64,000 bases of DNA from positions 1-64,000 of the forward strand of contig NZ_JBNPVX010000007.1 of assembly GCF_050434145.1 (NCBI RefSeq), read 5' to 3'. A model generated the notes under the pieces. It did no database searches, was not told where the DNA came from, and saw only the letters and a program-made list of their open reading frames with translations. Origin of the DNA: JAISST01 sp050434145. GTDB lineage: Bacteria; Fusobacteriota; Fusobacteriia; Fusobacteriales; Fusobacteriaceae. The translations under genes and the position numbers were made by a program. Below, one piece after another: positions 34,057 through 42,813 of the stretch. Positions within the stretch are counted from its first letter, which is position 1, and the number at the start of each line of letters is the position of its first letter.

Positions 34057-34673
34057 TTTAATTAAGCCAATATATTATTTTATACTATTCTGATACATGT
34101 TTTAATCTCATTTTCTATTTACATGATTTCACATCTTTATTACAACTTGTTTACCTATTTTAATTTTTTCTAAAGCATGATAATGCTTCTTACTGATTAT
34201 CAGATATTATTGCAATTAATATATAGTAATTCATTCTTAGAGTGAAGTACTAATCCAAATAATATAATTTAAAAAATATACTATATATTTATCTTTTTTA
34301 ATTTTCGACATATCCATGTCAAAAAACGTATGTATAATAAAAAAATAACAGGCAATCTAAACTATAAAATTTTATTTATTATTTTTTCAAAATATTTGTG
34401 ATATCAGTAATTTTTCTGTGATTTGGAAATTGTTATCAGTTAGCAAAACAGATGTCTAAGGTATGAGTTATATTTATGTGGATAGTAAGTTGTATGGCAA
34501 GTCACAAGTAGTATCAACTTCAAAAGTGCTACAGACATATCAATCCACTGACATCATCTAAACAAAGTACAGCTAATGAAAGAATAAGAGTTAATAAATG
34601 GATAAAAGCTTGATTTACAAGACAATAATTAGTTTGCAACACCTTAAATAAAAAATAATAGTAGGAGGGCAAT
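34057..34673. other. gene-free stretch upstream of the autotransporter
   Basis: Extremely AT-rich. Small hairpins are seen (AAGCAT/ATGCTT near 34173-34189; GACAT/ATGTC near 34308-34322). A 32-codon plus frame (34463-34561) reads 'SYIYVDSKLYGKSQVVSTSK', possibly a relic of an older surface-protein gene, and another frame reads 'TANERIRVNKWIKA'. No gene is called. Confidence 0.4.
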
Positions 34674-36668
34674 ATGGATAAAACAAAATTGAAAAAAATT
34701 TTAATTAGGATAATAATTGTATGCTTTATCAATGGATGTTCTAATAATGATAAAAAAAACAATGATTCTACAATTAAAGTTGATGGGGGACAAATTGGTA
34801 TGACTGCCAGAAGTGGTGGAAATGATTATGTTGAAAACAATGGGAGAATAGAAGTATTTGCTGATGGAGTAGGGATGAAAGCTATTGGTGGCCCTACAAT
34901 GAAAAGAGCAAAAAACTATAAAGATATATATGTCAAAGGTGATGAAGCTGTAGGGATGCTAGCAACTAGTGATGAATCAGAAGCTATTAATTATGGGATA
35001 ATATATGTAGAAAATACTGAAGGTGGTACTGCTATGAAAGCAAAACATTATGGTACTGCAATAAATGGGAAAAATGGTGTAATACATGTAGATAAAGAGA
35101 ATTCTTATGGTATGATTGCTGAAGGAGATGGTAGTATTGCAATAAATTATGGCATCATAAATGTCAACAAGAAAAATTCCTATGCAATGATTTCTATTGG
35201 TACAGGCAGCAAAGCGATAAATTATGGAACTATACATCTAAATCATTCCTCTCTTGACAAAGATAATGCTCTATTAAAAATATCAAATGGAAAAATTATC
35301 AACTATGGTTCTATAGTGAATCATCATGGTTCTCTTGTTACCATGTCATTGGCAAGAGGTATTTCTTATGCTGTTGGTACAACACCATCTGGAACATATG
35401 GTACAATATTTTCAAAAGCTATTGCTCTTGAAGGCAATCTAGAAATATCAGCAGATATAGCAGCTGAAAATTATAATGATTTGTATATACTAAAATATAT
35501 TGTAAAGTCAGAAAATATCAAGATTAATGAAAGTTTTGAACTATCATCTACTTCTCTCCTCTATGATGCATCTTATACTAAAACCAATGATGGATTAGAT
35601 GGAATTTTAACACGAAATAAAAATACTATTAAAAGTCTAGTTTCTGCTGTAGAAAGCGAAATAACTTATATATTTGACAAAGCTATTGATGATAAAGCTT
35701 ATAGAGAAACACTAACAAATGATTCTCGCGAATTATTAAAAAATGTATTTGATGCTACTTCATCTAAAACAATGCTTTCTTATACATTGAACGATTTGTC
35801 AGGTTACATACATGGAAATATTCCTAGACAAATATTTAGGATAAAGGATACATTCAATCATCATGATTCATCTATAATATCTTCATTGGGAAAAAGTGAC
35901 TTCAATTTTACATATATTAGTTCTTTTGATAAGACAGATGGTAGATATGGTATAAAAGGATATGAGAGTAAATTGAATGGAGTTTTGGGAGCAGCAAAGG
36001 TAAGTGATGGACTATATGGGACAATAGGATATGGGCATAGTGATATAGATTATAATAATTCTACTGGAAAAATAGATACTATCCATTTGAGTCTATATAA
36101 ATATAAAGAAATTAATGGGTTTGACTTGAAATTAGGAATAATTGGTGAATATAATATTCATGAAACAAATAGAAAAATAAAGAGTTTTAATGAAAATGCA
36201 AAGTCTAAATATAATTCTTATTTAGTTGGTTTAAATGGTGAACTAAGTAAGACTTATGGTAATACCCTCTATATAACACCATCACTTGGTTTTGAACTTA
36301 GTTATGTAAAATATGAAAATTTTGCAGAAAAAGGGTCAATAGCCAGTGTCTCTATTTCTTCAGAAGATTATCTGTCAGTTGTACCAGATCTGGAATTAAG
36401 ACTAGGAAAGAAATTTAATTTTGTAGATATATATGCTAGCATAAAATATTCTTATGAATTAGGCAATGTAGAAAAAAATCCAGAAATTAAACTAGGAAAC
36501 TTTGATAGTTATCATCTTTCAAGTGATGAATTAAAAGGGACTTCAATGGAAGTGAAAGTAGGTTTAACTACATCATATAAGTCATTTTCACTAATGACTG
36601 AAGTAGGAAAGAATTATGGAAAAAGGGATAATAAATTTGTGAAAGTAGGATTTGGTTATACCTTCTAA
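34674..36668 (+). CDS. autotransporter (type Va) with lipoprotein-type signal
   Basis: A 664-residue surface protein. Residues 1-22 form a basic and hydrophobic signal ending 'FINGC', a lipobox-like site with Cys22. The passenger contains repeated 'AINYG.I.V' units (about residues 100-215: 'AINYGIIYV', 'AINYGIINV', 'AINYGTIHL', 'IINYGSIV'), the rungs of a beta-helix. From about residue 390 to the end is an autotransporter beta-barrel with alternating strands, finishing 'VGFGYTF' with the terminal Phe recognised by BAM. AGGAGGGCAAT precedes the ATG. A lipidated autotransporter is unusual; the passenger is short and its target is unknown. It is the best evidence here for an outer membrane. Confidence 0.85.
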   Translation: MDKTKLKKILIRIIIVCFINGCSNNDKKNNDSTIKVDGGQIGMTARSGGNDYVENNGRIEVFADGVGMKAIGGPTMKRAKNYKDIYVKGDEAVGMLATSDESEAINYGIIYVENTEGGTAMKAKHYGTAINGKNGVIHVDKENSYGMIAEGDGSIAINYGIINVNKKNSYAMISIGTGSKAINYGTIHLNHSSLDKDNALLKISNGKIINYGSIVNHHGSLVTMSLARGISYAVGTTPSGTYGTIFSKAIALEGNLEISADIAAENYNDLYILKYIVKSENIKINESFELSSTSLLYDASYTKTNDGLDGILTRNKNTIKSLVSAVESEITYIFDKAIDDKAYRETLTNDSRELLKNVFDATSSKTMLSYTLNDLSGYIHGNIPRQIFRIKDTFNHHDSSIISSLGKSDFNFTYISSFDKTDGRYGIKGYESKLNGVLGAAKVSDGLYGTIGYGHSDIDYNNSTGKIDTIHLSLYKYKEINGFDLKLGIIGEYNIHETNRKIKSFNENAKSKYNSYLVGLNGELSKTYGNTLYITPSLGFELSYVKYENFAEKGSIASVSISSEDYLSVVPDLELRLGKKFNFVDIYASIKYSYELGNVEKNPEIKLGNFDSYHLSSDELKGTSMEVKVGLTTSYKSFSLMTEVGKNYGKRDNKFVKVGFGYTF

Positions 36669-36673
36669 AAAGA

Positions 36674-36712
36674 AAAAACCAAGCAAATTGGTATTTTGCT
36701 TGGTTTTTAATT
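36674..36712. terminator. bidirectional terminator between autotransporter and fucO
   Basis: AAAAACCAAGCAAA (36674-36687) pairs with TTTGCTTGGTTTTT (36695-36708), flanked by A's and T's. It serves both convergent genes. Confidence 0.85.
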
Positions 36713-36726
36713 ATATTTAATTCTAA

Positions 36727-37875
36727 TTAATACGCCTTCTTATACAATCCTAATATATCATCCAATGTTACATCTTTTGGATTACCACCTGTACAAACAT
36801 CAGCTAATGCATCTTTTGATAATTTATTAAGTGAATCTTCTGGTATATTGATTTCCTTTAATGTCTGAGGAATATTAATATCCTTTGATAATTGTCTCAC
36901 TGCTGCTACTGCTGCTTTTGCTGCATCTTCCCTTGTCATTCCTGTAATATTTACTCCCATAGCCTTTGCTATATCCCCATATTTATCTATACATGCTGAC
37001 ATATTGAATTCCATTACTATTGGTAATAATAATGCATTGGCTACTCCATGTGGGACATCAAATACTGCTCCCAATGGGTGAGCCATAGAGTGAACTATTC
37101 CCAATCCTACATTACTAAATCCCATGCCAGCCACATATTGAGCTACACTCATAGCGTCCATATCTGTAATATTTTTATCTTTTACTGCTCCTCTCAAATG
37201 CTTTGCTATTAATTCAATAGCTTTTATTTCAAACATATCAGATATAGTATGTGCTCCCTTTGTAATATATCCTTCTATAGCATGAGTCAGTGCGTCCATC
37301 CCTGTTGCTGCTACCAACGAATTTGGCATTGTTAGCATTAATTCTGGATCAACTATTGCGACCAATGGAATATCTTTGGGATCAACACAAACCATTTTTC
37401 TATTTTCTTCTTCATCTATTATTACATAATTGATAGTAACTTCTGCTGCTGTACCACATGTAGTAGGAAACGCAATAATAGGAACACATTTACTATGAGT
37501 AGGTGCCACTCCTTCCAATGATCTAATATCAGCAAATTCTGGATTATTTTTCACTATAGCAATAGCTTTTGCAGTATCTATTACACTTCCTCCTCCTATT
37601 GCTATTATAAAATCAGCTTCTGACTTATTATAAGCTTCTAGCCCATCCTTACAATTCTTTATAGTTGGATTTTGTTTAATATTTGTAAATTTTTCATATG
37701 GAATATTCGCATTATCCAATAATATTGTAACTTTTTCTAGTACTCCACATTTATCAAGCACTTCATCTCCTACTATTAATGCTTTATTATAATTTCTTGA
37801 CTTTACCTCTGTTACTAATTCACTTCTGATTCCTGCTCCAAAATAACTAGTCTCATTTAAAATGTATCTTGCCAT
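36727..37875 (-). CDS. fucO: lactaldehyde reductase (iron-containing alcohol dehydrogenase)
   Basis: A 382-residue group III Fe-dependent dehydrogenase that aligns closely with E. coli FucO, which reduces L-lactaldehyde from fucose/rhamnose breakdown to 1,2-propanediol with NADH. The nucleotide site 'IAIGGGSVIDTAKAI' (91-105), 'FPTTCGTAAEVTINYVI', metal ligands Asp194 and His198 ('TGMDALTHAIEGY') and His262 and His276 ('VHSMAHPLG', 'VPHGVAN') are all present, as is the 'DVCTGGNPKDVTLDDI' end. AAGGAGGAAAGA precedes the ATG, and TATAAT lies about 20 bases upstream of it. It links functionally to the rhamnose-related locus at 1364-6695, though over 30 kb away. Confidence 0.92.
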   Translation of the reverse strand: MARYILNETSYFGAGIRSELVTEVKSRNYNKALIVGDEVLDKCGVLEKVTILLDNANIPYEKFTNIKQNPTIKNCKDGLEAYNKSEADFIIAIGGGSVIDTAKAIAIVKNNPEFADIRSLEGVAPTHSKCVPIIAFPTTCGTAAEVTINYVIIDEEENRKMVCVDPKDIPLVAIVDPELMLTMPNSLVAATGMDALTHAIEGYITKGAHTISDMFEIKAIELIAKHLRGAVKDKNITDMDAMSVAQYVAGMGFSNVGLGIVHSMAHPLGAVFDVPHGVANALLLPIVMEFNMSACIDKYGDIAKAMGVNITGMTREDAAKAAVAAVRQLSKDINIPQTLKEINIPEDSLNKLSKDALADVCTGGNPKDVTLDDILGLYKKAY

Positions 37876-38157
37876 TCTTTCCTCCTTAAGTCGATTATAT
37901 CAACGATAAATTAATAAAATAAGATAACCCTAAGTTTTACTAAAACAATGTTTATTCTAGAATATTATATGTACAATAGGCATTATGAATTTAAGTCATA
38001 CCTAATTAAAATTATATTTAATAATATTATATTTGTCAATATCTTTAACGAGCATTCTTTTAGCACAAAAAGATTCAAGTTTCATCATAAAATCACTTGT
38101 CTATTTCCTAATAATATTCTACTAAAAATTTTATATTAGAAAATATAAAAATAGTGC
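37876..38157. other. intergenic region between divergent fucO and groES
   Basis: The fucO side holds a TATAAT box on the minus strand (about 37890). The rest is AT-rich without a recognisable feature; a 63-codon plus frame (37948-38139) has no SD and no protein-like pattern and is not called. Confidence 0.5.
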
Positions 38158-38186
38158 TTGACACTTTTTAAAAAATATAATATTAT
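38158..38186 (+). promoter_or_regulatory. sigma70 promoter of groESL
   Basis: TTGACA at 38158-38163 and TATTAT at 38181-38186 are separated by the ideal 17 bp, just upstream of the CIRCE operator. Confidence 0.8.
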
Positions 38187-38198
38187 GTTCTTGTACAA

Positions 38199-38225
38199 TT
38201 AGCACTCTTATATGATGAGTGCTAA
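38199..38225 (+). promoter_or_regulatory. CIRCE operator (HrcA-binding site)
   Basis: TTAGCACTC (38199-38207), 9-nt spacer, GAGTGCTAA (38217-38225): a perfect CIRCE inverted repeat. It implies repression of groESL by HrcA, whose gene is not in this window. Confidence 0.95.
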
Positions 38226-38263
38226 CAAATAAAAAATAATATTTTTAAGGAGGATTAATCAAT

Positions 38264-38533
38264 ATGAAAATCAAACCAATAGGAGAAAGAGTATTAATTA
38301 AACCTATAAAAGAAGAAGAAAAAACAGCCAGTGGAATTATTCTTCCTGGTGCTAGTGACAAAGAAAAGCCAAATTTAGGTGTTGTCATTGCTGTAGGAAA
38401 AGGAGAAAAATTAGAGGATATCAAGACTAATCAAACTATTGTTTATAACAAATATGCTGGTACTGAGATTAAAGATGGTGAAGAAAAATATATTATCCTT
38501 AATGGGGAAGATGTATTAGCTGTAGTAGAATAA
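38264..38533 (+). CDS. groES: co-chaperonin GroES (Cpn10)
   Basis: An 89-residue GroES, slightly shorter than the usual 94-97. It has 'IKPIGERVLIKPIKEEEKTASGIILP' at the N-terminus, a mobile loop within 'KTASGIILPG', and the 'IVYNKYAGTEIKDGEEKYIILNGEDVLAVVE' C-terminal strands. It caps the GroEL ring during folding in the cytosol. AAGGAGG precedes the ATG by 10 bases. It is first of the groES-groEL operon under CIRCE control. Confidence 0.97.
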   Translation: MKIKPIGERVLIKPIKEEEKTASGIILPGASDKEKPNLGVVIAVGKGEKLEDIKTNQTIVYNKYAGTEIKDGEEKYIILNGEDVLAVVE

Positions 38534-38592
38534 TTGTTTATTCTGAATATTTATTGAAAAAATTTTATAAAATTAAAGGAGATTGATATAAA

Positions 38593-40209
38593 ATGGCTAA
38601 AATTTTGAAATTTGACGAGGAAGCAAGAAAAAAATTAGAAGTTGGTGTAAATACTTTGGCAGATGCTGTAAAAATAACATTGGGCCCAAGAGGTAGAAAT
38701 GTAGTATTAGAAAAGAGTTTTGGTTCTCCACTAATTACTAATGATGGAGTTACTATTGCTAAAGAAATAGAATTGGAAGATGCTTTTGAAAATATGGGAG
38801 CTCAATTAGTAAAAGAAGTTGCTACTAAAGCTAATGATGTAGCTGGTGACGGAACTACTACAGCTACTATATTAGCTCAAGCTATTGTAAAAGAAGGATT
38901 AAAAATGGTTAGTGCTGGAGCCAATCCAATGTTTGTAAAAAGAGGAATTGAAAAAGCTACTAAAGAAGCTGTTAAACACTTACAATCTAAAGCTAAAAAA
39001 ATCAAATCAAATAGTGAAATAGCTCAAGTTGCTTCTGTTTCTGCTGGTGATGAGGAAATAGGAAAATTAATAGCACAAGCTATGGAGAAAGTAGGAGAAA
39101 CTGGAGTAATCACTGTAGAAGAAGCTAAAGCTTTGGAAACTAATCTAGAAGTAGTAGAAGGAATGCAATTTGACAAAGGTTATGTATCACCTTATATGGT
39201 AACTGATACAGAAAGAATGGATGCAGAATTGGACAATCCTTATATTTTAATTACTGATAAAAAGATTGCTAACATGAAAGATATCTTACCTATATTGGAA
39301 CAAACTTTACAACAATCTAAACCAATGTTAATAATTGCAGATGACATTGAAGGAGAAGCTCTAACTACACTAGTAATTAACAAATTAAGAGGTAACTTAA
39401 ATGTAGTTGCAGTAAAAGCTCCTGCATTTGGAGACAGAAGAAAAGCTATGCTAGAAGATATCGCAATTCTAACTGGTGGAGAAGTTATTTCTGATGAAAA
39501 AGGAATGAAATTAGAAGAAACTACTATGGAACAATTAGGAAAAGCTAAAAAAGTAAAAGTAACTAAGGACAATACAGTGGTAGTAGATGGAGCTGGTTCA
39601 AAAGATGCTCTTAAAGCACGAGTTGGGCTACTTAAGACTCAGATAGAAGATTCTACTTCTGATTATGATAAAGAAAAATTACAAGAAAGATTGGCTAAAT
39701 TATCAGGTGGTGTTGCAGTAATAAAAGTAGGAGCTGCTACTGAAACTGAAATGAAAGATAAAAAATTGAGAATTGAAGACGCTCTTAATGCTACTCGTGC
39801 AGCTGTAGAAGAAGGAATAGTCCCTGGTGGCGGAATTATCTTACTTGAAATACTTAAAGAAATGGAAAAATTCACTTTTGAAGGGGAAGAAGGAATTGGA
39901 GTAGAGATAGTTAAGAAATCTTTAACAGCGCCATTAAAACAAATAGCAGAAAATGCTGGTGTTGATGGTGCAGTGGTAGTAGAAAAAGTAAAAGGTCTAA
40001 AAGCTGGATTTGGTTTTAATGCAGCATCTGAAGAATATGTTGATATGGTAAAAGAAGGTATTATTGATCCAGCAAAAGTAACTCGTGCTGCCATACAAAA
40101 TGCTGCTTCTGTAGCAGCCCTTATCTTAACCACTGAAGTTTTAATTGCTTCAAAAAAAGAACCAAAATCTGAAATGCCAAATCCTGGTATGATGCCTGGT
40201 ATGATGTAA
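38593..40209 (+). CDS. groEL: chaperonin GroEL (Cpn60)
   Basis: A 538-residue chaperonin with the complete family pattern. The ATP-site 'LGPRGRNVVL' and 'DGVTIAKEI' lie near residues 30-60, 'DVAGDGTTTATILAQAI' at about 83-99 carries the catalytic Asp, the apical 'GYVSPYMVTD' is present, the equatorial end has 'AAVEEGIVPGGG', and the tail is Gly/Met-rich (PGMMPGMM). AAAGGAGATTGATATAAA precedes the ATG; it lies 59 bases after groES and ends with a terminator. Confidence 0.98.
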   Translation: MAKILKFDEEARKKLEVGVNTLADAVKITLGPRGRNVVLEKSFGSPLITNDGVTIAKEIELEDAFENMGAQLVKEVATKANDVAGDGTTTATILAQAIVKEGLKMVSAGANPMFVKRGIEKATKEAVKHLQSKAKKIKSNSEIAQVASVSAGDEEIGKLIAQAMEKVGETGVITVEEAKALETNLEVVEGMQFDKGYVSPYMVTDTERMDAELDNPYILITDKKIANMKDILPILEQTLQQSKPMLIIADDIEGEALTTLVINKLRGNLNVVAVKAPAFGDRRKAMLEDIAILTGGEVISDEKGMKLEETTMEQLGKAKKVKVTKDNTVVVDGAGSKDALKARVGLLKTQIEDSTSDYDKEKLQERLAKLSGGVAVIKVGAATETEMKDKKLRIEDALNATRAAVEEGIVPGGGIILLEILKEMEKFTFEGEEGIGVEIVKKSLTAPLKQIAENAGVDGAVVVEKVKGLKAGFGFNAASEEYVDMVKEGIIDPAKVTRAAIQNAASVAALILTTEVLIASKKEPKSEMPNPGMMPGMM

Positions 40210-40232
40210 TAAAAATTATAAATATTTTTAAG

Positions 40233-40263
40233 AATAAGGAGCAATTTTGCTCCTTATTTTTTT
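40233..40263 (+). terminator. intrinsic terminator of groESL
   Basis: AATAAGGAGC (40233-40242) pairs with GCTCCTTATT (40249-40258), followed by T's. Confidence 0.88.
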
Positions 40264-40417
40264 ATGCAAATTTGCAATTTTTTATTATATAACAAATACT
40301 CTGCAACATTAATATAATCAAAACGGCCAAAGAAAAATTTCTTTATTTACAAAAAGTATAATATAATATATGTATAAACAAAATATAATAATAAAAAATT
40401 TTATATCAGGAGGTAAA

Positions 40418-40921
40418 ATGAGCTGCAAAGAAAATAACATCTGGTTTGAAGAATTAGATAATTACATTGATTCTTTTGATGAGAAGGAACAAGCTTTGAT
40501 TGCAATATTGCACAAAGCTCAAAGTATTTTTGGATATTTACCTGAAGACTTACAAGAACATATTGCAAAAAAAATTAATATTCCAATCGCCAAAGTCAAT
40601 GGAGTAGTCAGTTTTTACAATTATTTTACTACAGAACCAAAAGGAAAATATCAAATATCAGTCTGTACTGGCACTGCATGTTATGTAAGAGGTGCCGACA
40701 ATATTGTCAAAGAGTTTAAGAAAGAGCTAAAAATAGAAGTTGGTGGAATGACAGAAGATGGTTTGTTCTCTCTAGATTGTCTACGATGTGTAGGAGCATG
40801 TGGCCTAGCCCCTGTAGTAGTCATAGGAAAAGATGTACATGGAAAGGTAATGTCAAGTGATGTCAAAAAAATAATTGCAGGATACAAAAAATTAGAAGAA
40901 GAAACAAAATCTAAGACTTAA
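40418..40921 (+). CDS. hydC: NuoE-like subunit of electron-bifurcating [FeFe]-hydrogenase
   Basis: A 167-residue thioredoxin-like [2Fe-2S] protein (NuoE/HndA/HydC). Cluster ligands are Cys83 and Cys88 in 'VCTGTACYVRGA' and Cys124 and Cys128 in 'CLRCVGACGLAPVVVI'. An N-terminal helical bundle precedes them. The ATG at 40418 follows AGGAGGTAAA; an upstream in-frame ATG would add 16 residues with no SD. TATAAT-type -10 boxes lie at 40357-40367. It transfers electrons within the NuoF-like and HydA complex encoded by the next two genes. Confidence 0.92.
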   Translation: MSCKENNIWFEELDNYIDSFDEKEQALIAILHKAQSIFGYLPEDLQEHIAKKINIPIAKVNGVVSFYNYFTTEPKGKYQISVCTGTACYVRGADNIVKEFKKELKIEVGGMTEDGLFSLDCLRCVGACGLAPVVVIGKDVHGKVMSSDVKKIIAGYKKLEEETKSKT

Positions 40922-41011
40922 TAACAAGTAAATAATGATATAAAGTAAGTAAATTAAGCATTGCTTCAAATTTCCAAATTGAAAATAACTTTAAAATTTT
41001 TAGGAGTGAAT

Positions 41012-42799
41012 ATGGAAAAAAAGAAAATATATGTGTGTGGTGGTACTGGTTGTATCTCCTCTAAAAGTGAAGATATTGTCAAAAATCTCAATATTTCCAT
41101 CAAAAATAACAAATTACAAGATAATGTAGAAGTGATTTTAACAGGTTGTTTTGGATTTTGTGAAAAAGGGCCTATTATAAAAATAGTTCCTGACAACACA
41201 TTTTATATAGAGGTAAAACCTGAAGATGCTACTAACATTATCGAAACAGACATCATAAAAGGGGAAAAAATTGAAAAATTATTATATATTGATCCAAAAA
41301 CAAATAAAAAAATTCATAATTCTGAAGATATGGAGTTTTATAAAAAGCAAGAACGTAGAGTTTTGAAAAATTGTGGTATTATTGACCCAGAAAACATAGA
41401 TGATTTTCTTGACCATGATGGCTATGCTGCATTGAAGAAAGTCCTTACTACTATGACTAGAGAAGAAGTCATTAATGAGGTGAAAAAATCAAAGCTACGT
41501 GGTAGAGGTGGTGGTGGATTTCCTACAGGATTAAAACTAGAAATTGCCTATAAAAACGACAATCTTGAAAAATATATGGTTTGTAATGCTGATGAAGGTG
41601 ATCCTGGAGCATTTATGGACCGATCAATTTTGGAAGGTGATCCTCACTCTGTGATTGAAGGAATGGCCATAGCAGCATATTCCATTGGTTCAAATTATGG
41701 ATTAATATATATAAGAGCTGAGTATCCTTTGGCTATTCATAGACTGAGTGTTGCTGTTATGCAAGCAAAAGAAAATGGATTTTTAGGAAAAAATATATTG
41801 GGAACTGGTTTTGATTTTGATCTAGAACTTAAGTTTGGTGCTGGTGCTTTTGTATGTGGCGAGGAAACTGCATTAATTAAATCGATGGAAGGTAAAAGGG
41901 GCGAACCTACTTCAAAACCACCTTATCCATCTGAAAAAGGTTACTTGGCTAAACCTACAGTGGTTAATAATGTAGAAACTCTTGTTAATATTCCTAGAAT
42001 ACTTTTATATGGTGCAGACTGGTTCAAAGAAATCGGTACAGAAAATTCTCCTGGAACAAAAGTTTTTGCTCTATCTGGAAAAATAAATAATGTTGGTCTT
42101 GTGGAAGTTCCTATGGGAATTACCCTAAGAGAAATTATTTTTGAGATTGGAGAAGGTATCAAAAATAATAAGAAATTCAAAGCTGTACAAACTGGTGGAC
42201 CATCTGGAGGTTGTCTTACAGAAAAAGATTTAGATACACAAATAGATTTTGATACCCTTAGTGCAAAAGGTTCTATTATGGGTTCTGGTGGAATGGTTGT
42301 AATGGATGAAGATGATTGTATGGTTGCTATTGCCAAATTTTTCTTAGAATTTACACTAGATGAGTCATGTGGTAAATGTAGTCCATGTAGAATAGGAAAT
42401 ACACGTCTTCATGAAATTTTGGAAAAAATAACTCATGGTAGAGGTACTATGGAAGACATAAAATTACTCAAGATTCTCTCTGAAACAGTGCAAACCACAT
42501 CTCTTTGCGGATTAGGACAAACATCTCCAAATCCAATAATTTCTACCATGAAACAATTTGAAGATGAGTATATTGCTCATATAATAGATAAAAAGTGTCC
42601 TGCTAAATCATGTCAAGGTTTGATTGTATATGGAATAGATAAAAATAAATGTGTAGGATGCACAGCCTGTGCACGTATATGTCCATCTGATGCTATTAAA
42701 GGTTTACCTAAAGAAAAGCATGCAATAAATCAAGATTTATGCATCAAATGTGGGACTTGTATTAGTGTATGTAGATTTTCAGCTATAACAATGGAATAG
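41012..42799 (+). CDS. hydB: NuoF-like NADH-oxidising subunit of [FeFe]-hydrogenase
   Basis: A 595-residue protein with an N-terminal thioredoxin-like [2Fe-2S] domain (Cys9, Cys14, Cys46, Cys50). It is followed by the complex I 51-kDa core with the FMN loop 'LRGRGGGGFPTGLK' (about 162-175) and NADH site 'GAGAFVCGEETALIKSMEG', then the [4Fe-4S] motif 'ESCGKCSPCRIG', and a C-terminal two-cluster ferredoxin ('CVGCTACARICPSDAI', 'CIKCGTCISVCRFSAI'). The domain order matches HndC and Thermotoga HydB, the flavin site of electron bifurcation between NADH and ferredoxin. The ATG at 41012 follows AGGAGTGAAT. Confidence 0.94.
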   Translation: MEKKKIYVCGGTGCISSKSEDIVKNLNISIKNNKLQDNVEVILTGCFGFCEKGPIIKIVPDNTFYIEVKPEDATNIIETDIIKGEKIEKLLYIDPKTNKKIHNSEDMEFYKKQERRVLKNCGIIDPENIDDFLDHDGYAALKKVLTTMTREEVINEVKKSKLRGRGGGGFPTGLKLEIAYKNDNLEKYMVCNADEGDPGAFMDRSILEGDPHSVIEGMAIAAYSIGSNYGLIYIRAEYPLAIHRLSVAVMQAKENGFLGKNILGTGFDFDLELKFGAGAFVCGEETALIKSMEGKRGEPTSKPPYPSEKGYLAKPTVVNNVETLVNIPRILLYGADWFKEIGTENSPGTKVFALSGKINNVGLVEVPMGITLREIIFEIGEGIKNNKKFKAVQTGGPSGGCLTEKDLDTQIDFDTLSAKGSIMGSGGMVVMDEDDCMVAIAKFFLEFTLDESCGKCSPCRIGNTRLHEILEKITHGRGTMEDIKLLKILSETVQTTSLCGLGQTSPNPIISTMKQFEDEYIAHIIDKKCPAKSCQGLIVYGIDKNKCVGCTACARICPSDAIKGLPKEKHAINQDLCIKCGTCISVCRFSAITME

Positions 42800-42813
42800 G
42801 GAGGAGTGTGCTA

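Noticed and set aside
37948..38139. 63-codon plus frame upstream of groES
   Set aside because: No SD, no protein-like pattern; it lies in the fucO-groES promoter region.
39663..40244. 193-codon minus-strand open frame opposite groEL
   Set aside because: It is antisense to a certain gene, has a Ser/Pro/Thr-rich composition typical of reverse-complement shadows, and no SD. The long antisense frames opposite dctM (4003-4641), hydB (41941-42336) and guaB (46526-46900) were rejected for the same reasons.
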